DNA of 47,401 nt from Neobacillus cucumis (GTDB lineage: Bacteria; Bacillota; Bacilli; Bacillales; Cytobacillaceae): positions 1-47,401 of the forward strand of contig NZ_JAFBEX010000032.1 of NCBI RefSeq assembly GCF_016908975.1, in the 5' to 3' direction. The translations under genes were made by a program, and so were the position numbers. Shown here piece after piece: positions 14,851-25,100 of this stretch; position 1 is the stretch's first letter, and every line of letters starts with the position of its first letter. The notes under the pieces are model-generated. The model saw nothing but the letters and a program-made list of their open reading frames with translations, did no database searches and had not been told where the DNA came from.

Positions 14851-16932
14851 TTATTCACCTTTATTTTTTTTGATGATTTCTTCAGAAATTGATTTTGGTA
14901 CTTCTTCATAGTGGTCAAAGTGCATAGAGAATACTCCACGACCTTGAGTGCTTGAACGAAGTGCAGTTGCATAACCAAACATTTCAGAAAGTGGAACCAT
15001 TGCACGAACTACTTGTGCGTTACCACGTGCTTCCATACCTTCAACGCGGCCACGACGAGCAGTGATTTGACCCATGATATCACCTAGGTAATCTTCAGGG
15101 ATTACAACTTCTACTCTCATGACTGGCTCAAGGATAACTGGCTGACATTTTGAAGCAGCATTCTTAAGTGCCATTGAAGCAGCAATTTTGAACGCCATTT
15201 CAGATGAGTCAACATCATGGTATGAACCATCAAATAATCTTGCTTTAATATCAACTAATGGATAACCAGCAAGTACACCACGGTCTAAGGCATCTTCAAG
15301 ACCAGCTTGTACAGCAGGGATGTATTCACGAGGAACTACACCACCAACGATACCATTCTCGAATTCAAATCCTTTACCTTCTTCGTTAGGTGCGAATTCG
15401 ATCCAAACATGTCCGTATTGTCCACGACCACCGGATTGGCGAGCAAACTTACCTTCAACTTGTGCAGATGCACGGAAAGTCTCACGGTATGCTACTTGTG
15501 GAGCACCTACGTTAGCTTCAACTTTAAACTCACGACGCATACGGTCAACGATGATATCAAGGTGTAATTCACCCATACCAGCGATAATAACCTGTCCAGT
15601 TTCCTGGTCTGTATGTGCACGGAATGTAGGGTCTTCTTCTTGAAGTTTTTGTAAAGCAGTTGTCATTTTATCTTGGTCTGCTTTAGATTTAGGTTCAACA
15701 GAAAGTTGGATTACTGGCTCAGGGAATTGCATAGACTCTAGGATAACAAGGTTCTTCTCGTCACATAGAGTATCGCCAGTAGTTGTATCTTTCAAACCTA
15801 CAGCAGCAGCAATATCACCAGCAAAAACCTTAGAGATTTCTTGACGGCTATTAGCATGCATTTGTAGGATACGTCCGATACGCTCACGCTTTCCTTTTGT
15901 AGAGTTCTGAACGTATGATCCAGACTCTAAAGTACCAGAGTAAACGCGGAAGAACGTTAATTTACCAACATAAGGGTCAGTCATAACTTTGAATGCTAGA
16001 GCTGAGAATGGCTCTTCATCGCTTGAGTGACGCTCAAGTACTTCATCCTCATCATCAACTGCATGACCTTTAATTGCAGGTACATCTAGTGGAGATGGTA
16101 GATAATCGATTACTGCATCCAACATTAATTGAACACCTTTGTTTTTGAATGCTGATCCACAGATTACAGGGTAGAATTCAACATTAACAGTACCTTTACG
16201 AATAGCTGATTTTAGCTCTTCTTTAGTGATTTCTTCACCACCAAGGTATTTTTCCATTAACTCTTCATCTAATTCTGCTACTGCTTCAACAAGCTTTTCA
16301 CGGTATTCTTCAGCTTGATCCATATATTCAGCAGGAATGTCACGTACTTCAATGTCAGTACCTAAGTCATTACCGTAGAATACAGCGTTCATTTCCACAA
16401 GGTCAATGATTGCTTCAAACTGATCTTCAGCACCGATTGGTAACTGAATAGCGTGTGCATTCGCTTGAAGACGATCGTGAATAGTACCTACAGAATATAG
16501 GAAGTCTGCACCGATTTTGTCCATTTTGTTTACGAATACTACCCGTGGTACACCGTAAGTTGTTGCTTGACGCCAAACTGTTTCAGTTTGTGGCTCAACA
16601 CCTGATTGTGCATCTAGAACAGCAACCGCACCATCAAGTACACGAAGTGAACGTTCTACTTCAACAGTGAAGTCTACGTGTCCTGGTGTGTCAATGATGT
16701 TAACACGGTGGCCTTTCCATGATGCTGTTGTTGCTGCGGAAGTGATTGTAATTCCGCGTTCTTGTTCTTGCTCCATCCAGTCCATCTGAGATGCACCTTC
16801 ATGTGTTTCACCAATCTTATGAATACGACCAGTGTAATAAAGAACACGCTCAGTGGTAGTCGTCTTACCGGCATCGATGTGAGCCATGATGCCGATATTA
16901 CGAGTATTTTCTAAGGAGAACTCTCTTGCCAT
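14851..16932 (-). CDS. fusA: Elongation factor G
   Basis: 693 residues; the translocase GTPase of translation, also acting in ribosome recycling with RRF. G1 motif AHIDAGKTT at residues 17-25, then EQERGITITSAA (switch I), DTPGHVDF (G3) and NKMDK (G4). Domains II to V follow, with RGRVEGMEARG in the C-terminal half. The regions where fusidic-acid resistance usually arises show no obvious change. ATG behind AGGAGAAAGA. Downstream of rpsG by 48 bp. Confidence 0.99.
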   Translation of the reverse strand: MAREFSLENTRNIGIMAHIDAGKTTTTERVLYYTGRIHKIGETHEGASQMDWMEQEQERGITITSAATTASWKGHRVNIIDTPGHVDFTVEVERSLRVLDGAVAVLDAQSGVEPQTETVWRQATTYGVPRVVFVNKMDKIGADFLYSVGTIHDRLQANAHAIQLPIGAEDQFEAIIDLVEMNAVFYGNDLGTDIEVRDIPAEYMDQAEEYREKLVEAVAELDEELMEKYLGGEEITKEELKSAIRKGTVNVEFYPVICGSAFKNKGVQLMLDAVIDYLPSPLDVPAIKGHAVDDEDEVLERHSSDEEPFSALAFKVMTDPYVGKLTFFRVYSGTLESGSYVQNSTKGKRERIGRILQMHANSRQEISKVFAGDIAAAVGLKDTTTGDTLCDEKNLVILESMQFPEPVIQLSVEPKSKADQDKMTTALQKLQEEDPTFRAHTDQETGQVIIAGMGELHLDIIVDRMRREFKVEANVGAPQVAYRETFRASAQVEGKFARQSGGRGQYGHVWIEFAPNEEGKGFEFENGIVGGVVPREYIPAVQAGLEDALDRGVLAGYPLVDIKARLFDGSYHDVDSSEMAFKIAASMALKNAASKCQPVILEPVMRVEVVIPEDYLGDIMGQITARRGRVEGMEARGNAQVVRAMVPLSEMFGYATALRSSTQGRGVFSMHFDHYEEVPKSISEEIIKKNKGE

Positions 16933-16980
16933 TGGGTCTTTCTCCTTCCTAGTAGAAAGTTTTTATAATTGAAGGTTAGA

Positions 16981-17451
16981 TTACCAACGATAGTGAGCAA
17001 ACGCTTTGTTTGCTTCAGCCATTTTGTGTGTATCTTCGCGTTTCTTAACAGATGCACCAGTGTTGTTAGCTGCATCCATAATTTCGTTTGCTAAACGCTC
17101 TTCCATCGTCTTTTCACCGCGAAGACGCGCATAGTTCACTAACCAACGAAGACCTAAAGTTGTACGGCGATCAGGGCGCACCTCAACTGGTACTTGGTAG
17201 TTCGCACCACCTACACGACGAGCTCTAACTTCTAGAACAGGCATGATATTTTTCATAGCTGCATCAAAAGTTTCCATTGGCTCTTTGCCAGTGCGTTCGC
17301 GAATTGTATCAAACGCAGAATAAAGAATTTCTTGAGATTTACCTCTTTTACCATCGATCATCATTTTATTGATTAGACGAGTAACTAATTTTGAATTGTA
17401 AAGTGGATCAGGTAACACGTCTCTTTTTGCTACAGGACCTTTACGTGGCAT
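16981..17451 (-). CDS. rpsG: 30S ribosomal protein S7
   Basis: 156 residues, the primary binder of the 3' major domain of 16S rRNA and part of the E site. The N-terminus MPRKGPVAKRDVLPDPLYNS and the conserved LVTRLINKMMIDGKRG are clear. An in-frame ATG six codons upstream overlaps the ribosome-binding site (AAAGGAGG), so I start at 17451. The C-terminus KREDTHKMAEANKAFAHYRW is the typical Bacillus end. Confidence 0.98.
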   Translation of the reverse strand: MPRKGPVAKRDVLPDPLYNSKLVTRLINKMMIDGKRGKSQEILYSAFDTIRERTGKEPMETFDAAMKNIMPVLEVRARRVGGANYQVPVEVRPDRRTTLGLRWLVNYARLRGEKTMEERLANEIMDAANNTGASVKKREDTHKMAEANKAFAHYRW

Positions 17452-17491
17452 TTTGTTTCCTCCTTTCAAAGAAGCTTCTATTTAATGTGTT

Positions 17492-17914
17492 TTATTTCTT
17501 AGCTGCTTTTGGTCTCTTAGTACCATATTTAGAACGACCTTGCATACGGTTGTTTACACCAGCAGTATCAAGCGCTCCACGTACGATATGATAACGTACC
17601 CCTGGTAAATCCTTTACACGTCCTCCACGAATAAGAACAACACTATGTTCTTGAAGGTTGTGTCCGATACCAGGAATGTATGCTGTCACCTCGATACCAT
17701 TTGTCAAACGTACACGTGCATATTTACGTAACGCTGAGTTTGGTTTTTTCGGAGTCATTGTACCAACACGAGTACATACACCGCGTTTTTGTGGTGAAGA
17801 TACATCTGTTTGAGATTTCTTGAAGCTGTTGTAACCTTTATTAAGCGCTGGAGATTTTGACTTTTCCTCTTTAGATTGACGAGGCTTACGCACTAATTGG
17901 TTAATTGTAGGCAT
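17492..17914 (-). CDS. rpsL: 30S ribosomal protein S12
   Basis: 140 residues; S12 monitors codon-anticodon pairing in the decoding centre. It begins MPTINQLVRKPRQSKEEKSK. The two loops that determine streptomycin response, TPKKPNSALRK (lysines at 56-57) and GRVKDLPG, are in the sensitive wild-type form. The start at 17914 follows AGGGAGG; the longer frame upstream adds 13 non-family residues. Confidence 0.98.
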   Translation of the reverse strand: MPTINQLVRKPRQSKEEKSKSPALNKGYNSFKKSQTDVSSPQKRGVCTRVGTMTPKKPNSALRKYARVRLTNGIEVTAYIPGIGHNLQEHSVVLIRGGRVKDLPGVRYHIVRGALDTAGVNNRMQGRSKYGTKRPKAAKK

Positions 17915-17971
17915 GATTCTTTTCCTCCCTTCGTTATTTGTAAACCCACACATCCAGGTGGTTCATTTTTT

Positions 17972-17992
17972 TGCAAAAACAAAGTTTTTGCA
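17972..17992. other. Small perfect palindrome upstream of rpsL
   Basis: TGCAAAAAC TTT GTTTTTGCA, a 9-bp stem with a 3-nt loop, between rplGB and rpsL. In the direction of transcription it is followed by A residues, not U residues, so it does not look like a terminator. Confidence 0.5.
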
Positions 17993-18018
17993 GATTACTC
18001 TATCTACAAAAACAGTTT

Positions 18019-18267
18019 TTAACGGATAATTGCAACAGCTGCTGCACCAACATCAATTCCACATGTTTTGCCGAGTTTTTTCATCGAATCAACATATTGA
18101 ATTGGGATCTGTCTCAGGTTTGCTTCTTCGACAACTTTCGCTGTTAGCCTAGACTCAGCATCAGTTGCAACCAAAAGTTCTTGAACATTTCCTTCTCTCA
18201 GTGCTTTCACTGTTTGTTTTGTACCTATAACAAACTTGTGTGCTTTTAATACTTTTTCATAAGACAA
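18019..18267 (-). CDS. rplGB: L7Ae-family K-turn RNA-binding protein (RplGB/YbxF)
   Basis: 82 residues, a complete L7Ae/L30e/S12e/Gadd45 domain. Members in Bacillus bind kink-turn RNAs and associate with the ribosome; a precise role is not settled. The C-terminal block KKLGKTCGIDVGAAAVAIIR is the RNA-contacting loop of the family. The start is TTG at 18267, well placed behind GGAGG; no ATG in the right place exists. It is the first gene of the str operon and has a strong promoter of its own. Confidence 0.93.
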   Translation of the reverse strand: MSYEKVLKAHKFVIGTKQTVKALREGNVQELLVATDAESRLTAKVVEEANLRQIPIQYVDSMKKLGKTCGIDVGAAAVAIIR

Positions 18268-18311
18268 TCTTCATATCCTCCAAAGTATCCTTTAATAGGA
18301 GCACCTTTGAT

Positions 18312-18340
18312 ATAGTATCATCTTACCAAATAGATGTCAA
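18312..18340 (-). promoter_or_regulatory. Strong sigmaA promoter of the str operon
   Basis: Consensus TTGACA (18335-18340), a 17-bp spacer and TACTAT (18312-18317) on the minus strand, about 45 bp before the rplGB start codon. One of the best promoters in the window by consensus match. Confidence 0.88.
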
Positions 18341-18394
18341 CTAATGTTTTGATTTTTTTATTCCTAATAGCTATTGGTAAATTTTTTCATAAAT

Positions 18395-18422
18395 GTGGTA
18401 CCTACCAAAAAGCAGGTACCAC
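18395..18422 (-). terminator. Hairpin after rpoC, possible terminator
   Basis: Perfect 9-bp stem GTGGTACCT / AGGTACCAC with a 10-nt loop, ten bases after the rpoC stop. The trailing sequence ATTTATGAAAAAATTT is only partly U-rich, so it may be a weak terminator or a 3'-end processing barrier separating rpoBC from the str operon. Confidence 0.5.
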
Positions 18423-18431
18423 AGTATTTAA

Positions 18432-21400
18432 CTAATCGATTGCAACAGTTTCTTCGGAAGTGGTATCACGTAGTACTGGCTCTGCTTTACGGTAGCGTTG
18501 CATTCCTGTACCTGCAGGAACAAGTTTACCGATGATAACATTTTCTTTCAAGCCGAGTAACTCGTCACGTTTTCCTTTAATAGCTGCATCCGTAAGAACT
18601 CTTGTTGTTTCTTGGAATGACGCAGCAGACAAGAATGAATCTGTTTCAAGTGATGCTTTGGTAATTCCAAGTAAGACTGGACGTCCTGTTGCAGGCAATC
18701 TGCCTTCAAGCAGTGCTTTCTCGTTGGCATCAGTAAACTGATGAATATCAAGAAGTGTACCTGGAAGAACTTCTGTTTCCCCTGCATCGCTGACGCGAAT
18801 CTTACGTAGCATTTGACGAACCATTACTTCAACGTGCTTATCGCCAATTTCTACCCCTTGCATTCGGTAAACTTTTTGAACCTCACGCAGTAGGTATTCT
18901 TGAACAGATGTAACGTCTTTAACTTTGATTAATTCTTTCGGATCAATAGAACCTTCTGTTAGTTCTTGACCACGTGCAACTTGATCATTAATCGCTACTT
19001 TCAAACGGGCTGTATATGGAGCATTATAGGTACGCGATTCCACTTCACCTTGAACCACGATTTCATGTTGGCGATCACGGCCTTCATTAATACCTACTAC
19101 AACACCATCAATTTCAGAAATGACAGCTTGCCCTTTAGGATTACGCGCTTCGAAAATCTCCTGAATACGCGGTAAACCTTGGGTAATATCGTCTCCGGCA
19201 ACCCCACCGGTATGGAATGTACGCATCGTTAACTGTGTTCCTGGCTCACCGATTGATTGGGCAGCGATAATTCCAACTGCTTCACCCACTTCAACCTCTT
19301 GACCAGTTGCCAAGTTGCGGCCATAACATTTCTTACATACCCCATGGCGAGTATTACATGTAAAGGCAGATCTAATTTTCACTTCTTCAATTCCTGCACC
19401 AACGATAACTTCTGCTAAGTCCTCAGTAATTAAGCCATTTTCAGGAACAATAACTTCATTTGTTTCAGGGTGTCTAATTGGTGTACGAGCATAACGGCCA
19501 ATTAAACGTTCGTCCAAGCCTTCGATGGTTTCTGTACCGTCTTTCAAGGCACTGATTAAGAAGCCGCGGTCAGTTCCACAATCGTCTTCACGAACAATTA
19601 CATCTTGAGCAACGTCAACGAGACGACGTGTTAAGTAACCAGAGTCAGCTGTTTTAAGGGCTGTATCGGCAAGACCTTTACGCGCACCGTGTGTCGAGAT
19701 AAAGTACTCTAATACAGTTAGTCCTTCACGGAAACTTGATTTAATTGGTAATTCGATGATACGCCCAGCCGGGTTGGCCATCAGCCCACGCATACCAGCA
19801 AGCTGTGTAAAGTTAGAGGCGTTACCACGGGCACCGGAATCACTCATCATAAAGATTGGATTCGATTTATTCAAGGATTTCATCAGTTTCCCTTGAATGG
19901 TGTCTTTCGCAGCACTCCAAATCGCAATGACACGGTCATAACGCTCATCCTCGGTGATAAGACCACGACGGAATTGCTTCATTACGTTATCTACTTTATC
20001 TTGAGCATCATGAAGAATTTGCGATTTCTCAGGAAGTACGACAATATCCGCCACACCTACTGTTAAACCAGCTTTTGTCGAGTGTTTAAACCCTAAGTCT
20101 TTCATCCGGTCAAGCATTTTAGACGTTTCCGTAATTTTGAAACGTTTGAAGACTTCTGCAATGATATTTCCAAGAATTTTCTTCTTAAACGGATCAATCA
20201 ATGGCATTTCTTTAATTCTCGCTTTAACGTCTTCACCTTTTTCCACAAAGTACTTGGCAGGTGTTTCGACCTCTAAATTGTGACGAGTTGGTTCGTTGAT
20301 ATATGGGAATGACTTCGGCAGAATTTCATTAAAAATAAGCTTACCAACCGTAGAGATTAATAACTTATTATTTTGTTCTTCTGTAAACGTCTCATTTCCC
20401 AATGATCCAGCATGAACAGCAACACGTGTATGATAGTGAACATAACCGTTCTGATAAGCAAGGATCGCTTCACTTGTGTCCTTAAAGACCATACCTTCAC
20501 CAACTGTGCCTTCACGCTCTAAGGTTAAGTAATAGTTACCTAAAACCATGTCCTGTGATGGTGTAACAACTGGCTTACCATCTTTAGGGTTCAAGATATT
20601 TTGAGCAGCTAGCATCAATAGACGAGCTTCTGCTTGTGCTTCAGATGATAGTGGTACGTGAACAGCCATTTGGTCACCGTCAAAGTCCGCATTATACGCA
20701 GTACATACAAGCGGATGAAGTCGAATTGCACGCCCTTCAACAAGTGTTGGTTCAAATGCCTGAATACCTAATCTATGCAATGTTGGGGCACGGTTTAATA
20801 AAACTGGGTGCTCCTTAATAACGTCTTCGAGTACATCCCAGACATCTGGAGATACACGTTCGATTTTACGTTTAGCCGATTTAATGTTATGGGCTAACCC
20901 TTTTTCTACAAGTTCCTTCATCACAAATGGCTTAAAGAGTTCAAGCGCCATTTCTCTCGGAAGACCGCATTGGTACATTTTTAGATTCGGACCTACAACG
21001 ATAACGGAACGACCGGAATAGTCAACACGTTTTCCGAGTAAGTTTTGACGGAAACGACCTTGTTTACCTTTCAGCATATGTGAAAGTGATTTTAACGGAC
21101 GGTTACCAGGACCAGTAACTGGTCGGCCTCGGCGTCCATTATCGATTAATGCATCGACCGCTTCTTGAAGCATACGCTTTTCATTTTGAACGATAATGCT
21201 TGGAGCACCAAGATCCAATAAACGCTTTAAGCGGTTATTACGGTTAATAACCCGGCGATAAAGATCGTTTAGGTCAGATGTTGCAAAACGTCCGCCATCC
21301 AATTGAACCATCGGACGAAGTTCAGGTGGAATAACGGGAAGTACATCAAGTATCATCCATGATGGCTCATTGCCTGAATTACGGAAGGCTTCCAACACTT

Positions 21401-22031
21401 CAAGACGCTTAATCGCACGTGTACGGCGCTGACCTTGTGCTGTTTTAAGTTCTTCCTTTAGGCCGTCTACTTCTTTATTTAAATCAATATCAGATAGAAG
21501 CTTTTTAATCGCTTCTGCTCCCATTGCAGCTTGGAATTTATTACCGTACTTTTCACGATAAGCACGATATTCCTTTTCAGATAAAAGATGTTTTTTATCA
21601 AGTGGAGTTTCACCTGAATCCGTCACTACATATGAAGCAAAGTAGATTACTTCCTCTAATGCACGAGGAGACATGTCTAATACAAGCCCCATTCGGCTCG
21701 GGATACCCTTGAAGTACCAAATATGTGAGACAGGTGCAGCTAATTCAATGTGACCCATTCGTTCACGACGTACCTTTGCCCTCGTTACTTCAACACCACA
21801 GCGGTCACAGACAACGCCTTTGTAACGAACGCGCTTATATTTTCCGCAATGACATTCCCAGTCCTTCGTTGGACCAAAGATTCGCTCACAGAATAAGCCG
21901 TCTTTTTCAGGCTTTAATGTACGATAGTTAATGGTTTCTGGTTTTTTGACTTCTCCGAATGACCATGAACGGATTTTATCCGGTGAAGCAAGACCAATTT
22001 TCATATATTCAAAATTATTAACGTCTAGCAA
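18432..22031 (-). CDS. rpoC: RNA polymerase beta' subunit
   Basis: 1199 residues, the same length as B. subtilis. The N-terminal zinc site (CHCGKYKRVRYKGVVCDRC, about residues 60-78), the catalytic NADFDGDQM loop near residue 450 that holds the active-site magnesium, the trigger-loop region (RTFHTGGVAGDDITQG) and a second cysteine set (CGTDRG ... CNTRHGVCKKC) are intact. The start is TTG at 22031 behind GGGAGGTAGG. It follows rpoB by 79 bp, a gap with a hairpin. Confidence 0.99.
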   Translation of the reverse strand: MLDVNNFEYMKIGLASPDKIRSWSFGEVKKPETINYRTLKPEKDGLFCERIFGPTKDWECHCGKYKRVRYKGVVCDRCGVEVTRAKVRRERMGHIELAAPVSHIWYFKGIPSRMGLVLDMSPRALEEVIYFASYVVTDSGETPLDKKHLLSEKEYRAYREKYGNKFQAAMGAEAIKKLLSDIDLNKEVDGLKEELKTAQGQRRTRAIKRLEVLEAFRNSGNEPSWMILDVLPVIPPELRPMVQLDGGRFATSDLNDLYRRVINRNNRLKRLLDLGAPSIIVQNEKRMLQEAVDALIDNGRRGRPVTGPGNRPLKSLSHMLKGKQGRFRQNLLGKRVDYSGRSVIVVGPNLKMYQCGLPREMALELFKPFVMKELVEKGLAHNIKSAKRKIERVSPDVWDVLEDVIKEHPVLLNRAPTLHRLGIQAFEPTLVEGRAIRLHPLVCTAYNADFDGDQMAVHVPLSSEAQAEARLLMLAAQNILNPKDGKPVVTPSQDMVLGNYYLTLEREGTVGEGMVFKDTSEAILAYQNGYVHYHTRVAVHAGSLGNETFTEEQNNKLLISTVGKLIFNEILPKSFPYINEPTRHNLEVETPAKYFVEKGEDVKARIKEMPLIDPFKKKILGNIIAEVFKRFKITETSKMLDRMKDLGFKHSTKAGLTVGVADIVVLPEKSQILHDAQDKVDNVMKQFRRGLITEDERYDRVIAIWSAAKDTIQGKLMKSLNKSNPIFMMSDSGARGNASNFTQLAGMRGLMANPAGRIIELPIKSSFREGLTVLEYFISTHGARKGLADTALKTADSGYLTRRLVDVAQDVIVREDDCGTDRGFLISALKDGTETIEGLDERLIGRYARTPIRHPETNEVIVPENGLITEDLAEVIVGAGIEEVKIRSAFTCNTRHGVCKKCYGRNLATGQEVEVGEAVGIIAAQSIGEPGTQLTMRTFHTGGVAGDDITQGLPRIQEIFEARNPKGQAVISEIDGVVVGINEGRDRQHEIVVQGEVESRTYNAPYTARLKVAINDQVARGQELTEGSIDPKELIKVKDVTSVQEYLLREVQKVYRMQGVEIGDKHVEVMVRQMLRKIRVSDAGETEVLPGTLLDIHQFTDANEKALLEGRLPATGRPVLLGITKASLETDSFLSAASFQETTRVLTDAAIKGKRDELLGLKENVIIGKLVPAGTGMQRYRKAEPVLRDTTSEETVAID

Positions 22032-22065
22032 GGGGCCTACCTCCCTTTCGATATCCAGAAGAAAA

Positions 22066-22098
22066 GCTTACAGCGCACAAAGGTTGTACGCTGCAGCC
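22066..22098 (-). other. Hairpin in the rpoB-rpoC gap
   Basis: The minus strand can pair GGCTGCAGCG-TACA with TGTGCGCTGTAAGC around a short ACCTT loop; TTTTCTTC follows. It resembles a weak attenuator or processing site between the two large polymerase genes. Confidence 0.5.
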
Positions 22099-22110
22099 TT
22101 GGTTTAATGA

Positions 22111-25100
22111 TTACTCTTTTGAACCAACTTTTTCAGATTCAAAGTTTGGTGCATCAGGTACGATATTCAATGTGTCAACTTGTTGTAAGTCTTCCTCATC
22201 TTCCATATCGCGCATTTCAATTTCTTCTTCATCACCGGAAAGAATTTTTACATCCATACCTAAGCTTTGAAGTTCTTTAATTAATACTTTGAATGATTCT
22301 GGAACACCTGGCTCCGGAACATTTTCACCTTTTACAATCGCCTCATATGTTTTCACACGACCAACAACGTCGTCCGATTTAACTGTGAGGATTTCTTGCA
22401 GTGTATAGGCTGCACCGTATGCTTCAAGTGCCCAAACCTCCATCTCACCGAAACGCTGACCACCGAATTGAGCTTTACCGCCCAATGGCTGCTGTGTAAC
22501 AAGTGAGTATGGTCCTGTAGAACGGGCATGGAGTTTGTCATCAACCATGTGGGCCAGTTTAATCATATACATGACACCGACAGATACTCGGTTATCAAAT
22601 GGTTCCCCTGAACGGCCATCATATAGAACAGTTTTGGCATCACGAGCCATACCTGCTTCTTCAATCGTACCCCAAACATCTTCTTCACGCGCACCGTCAA
22701 ATACCGGCGTTGCAACATGAATGCCGAGGTATCTCGCTGCCATACCTAAATGAAGCTCAAGCACCTGACCGATATTCATACGAGATGGTACCCCTAATGG
22801 GTTTAACATGATATCTACCGGTGTACCGTCTGGTAAGTAAGGCATATCTTCTTCTGGTAAAATCCGTGAGATAACCCCTTTGTTACCGTGACGACCCGCC
22901 ATTTTATCACCTTGGTGAATCTTACGTTTCTGAACGATATAGACACGGACAAGCTGGTTTACACCTGGTGGTAATTCATCACCATCTTCACGATTGAAGA
23001 CTTTAACATCATGAACAATACCGCCGCCGCCATGCGGAACTCTTAGTGAAGTATCGCGGACTTCACGAGCTTTTTCACCAAAAATAGCATGAAGTAAACG
23101 TTCTTCAGCTGTTAATTCGGTTACCCCTTTTGGTGTTACTTTACCAACGAGAAGGTCACCATCTTTTACTTCAGCACCCGTACGGATAATTCCACGCTCA
23201 TCCAAGTTACGAAGGGCATCTTCCCCTACGTTTGGAATATCACGGGTAATTTCCTCAGGTCCTAATTTTGTATCACGAGATTCTGATTCATATTCTTCGA
23301 TATGAATAGAAGTATAGACATCATCTTTTACAAGACGTTCGCTCATAATAATGGCATCTTCATAGTTATATCCATCCCATGTCATGAAGGCTACGAGAAC
23401 ATTACGTCCTAGTGCAAGCTCTCCTAATTCCATGGACGGACCGTCTGCTAAAATTTCACCCTTTTTCACCCGGTTGCCAACGGCTACGATTGGACGCTGG
23501 TTATAGCAAGTACCCTGGTTAGAACGAATGAATTTTAATAAACGATATTTTCTAAGATCGCCTTTTACTTCTTGGCCATCTACTTCTTTAATTGCGCGTA
23601 CCCAAACCTCACGAGCCTCAACATGCTCGACAATACCATCTTCCTTACAGATGACCGCTGCACCTGAGTCTTTTCCTGATACATATTCCATACCAGTACC
23701 AACTCTTGGCGCTTCAGGCTGCATTAAAGGCACGGCTTGACGCTGCATGTTCGCACCCATCAAGGCACGGTTGGAGTCGTCATTTTCAAGGAACGGAATA
23801 CATGCCGTTGCTGCAGATACTACCTGTTTTGGTGATACATCCATGTAGTCGATGCGTTCACGTTTGACAACCGTGTTTTCACCACGGAAACGAGCCACAA
23901 CCTCTTCATCAAGGAAGGAGCCATCATCATCAAGGCGTGAGTTCGCTTGAGCCACTACATAGTTGTCTTCTTCATCCGCTGTTAGATAGTCAATCCGGCT
24001 TGTAATTTTACCGGTATCTGGGTCAACACGACGGTATGGTGTTTCAATAAATCCAAATCGGTTAACTTTCGCATAAGATGACAGCGAGTTAATCAAACCG
24101 ATGTTTGGACCTTCAGGCGTTTCAATAGGACACATACGTCCATAGTGGGAATAGTGTACGTCACGTACTTCCATCCCTGCACGTTCACGTGTTAAACCAC
24201 CAGGTCCTAATGCAGAAAGACGACGCTTGTGTGTTAATTCAGCAAGCGGGTTGGTTTGATCCATGAACTGTGATAATTGTGAGCTTCCGAAAAACTCTTT
24301 AATGGATGCAATAACAGGACGGATATTAATCAATTGCTGTGGTGTAATCGTCGCAGTGTCCTGGATGGACATTCTTTCACGAACAACACGTTCCATACGA
24401 GATAATCCAATCCGGAATTGGTTCTGCAATAGTTCACCAACAGAACGAAGACGTCTGTTACCTAAATGGTCAATATCATCTGTATCGCCTACTCCGTGCA
24501 ACAAATTGAAGAAGTAGCTGATGGATGCAATGATATCAGCAGGTGTAATATTTTTAATTGGCTCTTGTACATAGGCATTACCTAGTACATTAATAACCTT
24601 TTCATTCTCATCGCCTGGTGCATAAATCTTAATGCCCTGAAGAATAATTTCTTCTTCTACAACACCGCCAACAGGATTATAGCCTCTGAAATTAATATTC
24701 TTTTCAAGAGCAGGAATAATTCTGTCAAGGTTTCTTCGATCAAGAAGTGTTCCTTTTTCAGCGATAATTTCACCCGTTTCCGGATCTGCAAGAGATTCCG
24801 CTAAACGTTGGTTGAAAAGGCGATTTTTAATATGAAGCTTTTTATTAATTTTGTAACGTCCAACATTCGCAAGATCATAGCGTTTTGGATCAAAGAAACG
24901 TGACACTAATAAACTCTTTGCGTTATCAACTGTTGGCGGTTCGCCGGGACGAAGGCGCTCATAGATTTCTAACAGCGCTTTGTCGACACCCTCTGTATTA
25001 TCTTTCTCAAGGGTATTACGGATGTACTCGTTATCTCCAACCAGTTCAATGATTTCCTGATCAGAGCCGAAACCTAGTGCACGCAAAAGAACCGTAACGG

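Noticed and set aside
17972..17992. Terminator between rplGB and rpsL
   Set aside because: The hairpin is followed by A residues in the direction of transcription, so it lacks the U tract of a terminator.
18966..19175. Open frames on the plus strand, for example within rpoC, rpoB, clpC and the ribosomal genes
   Set aside because: All lie opposite strongly conserved genes, lack ribosome-binding sites and show no recognisable domains; they are shadows of the real frames.
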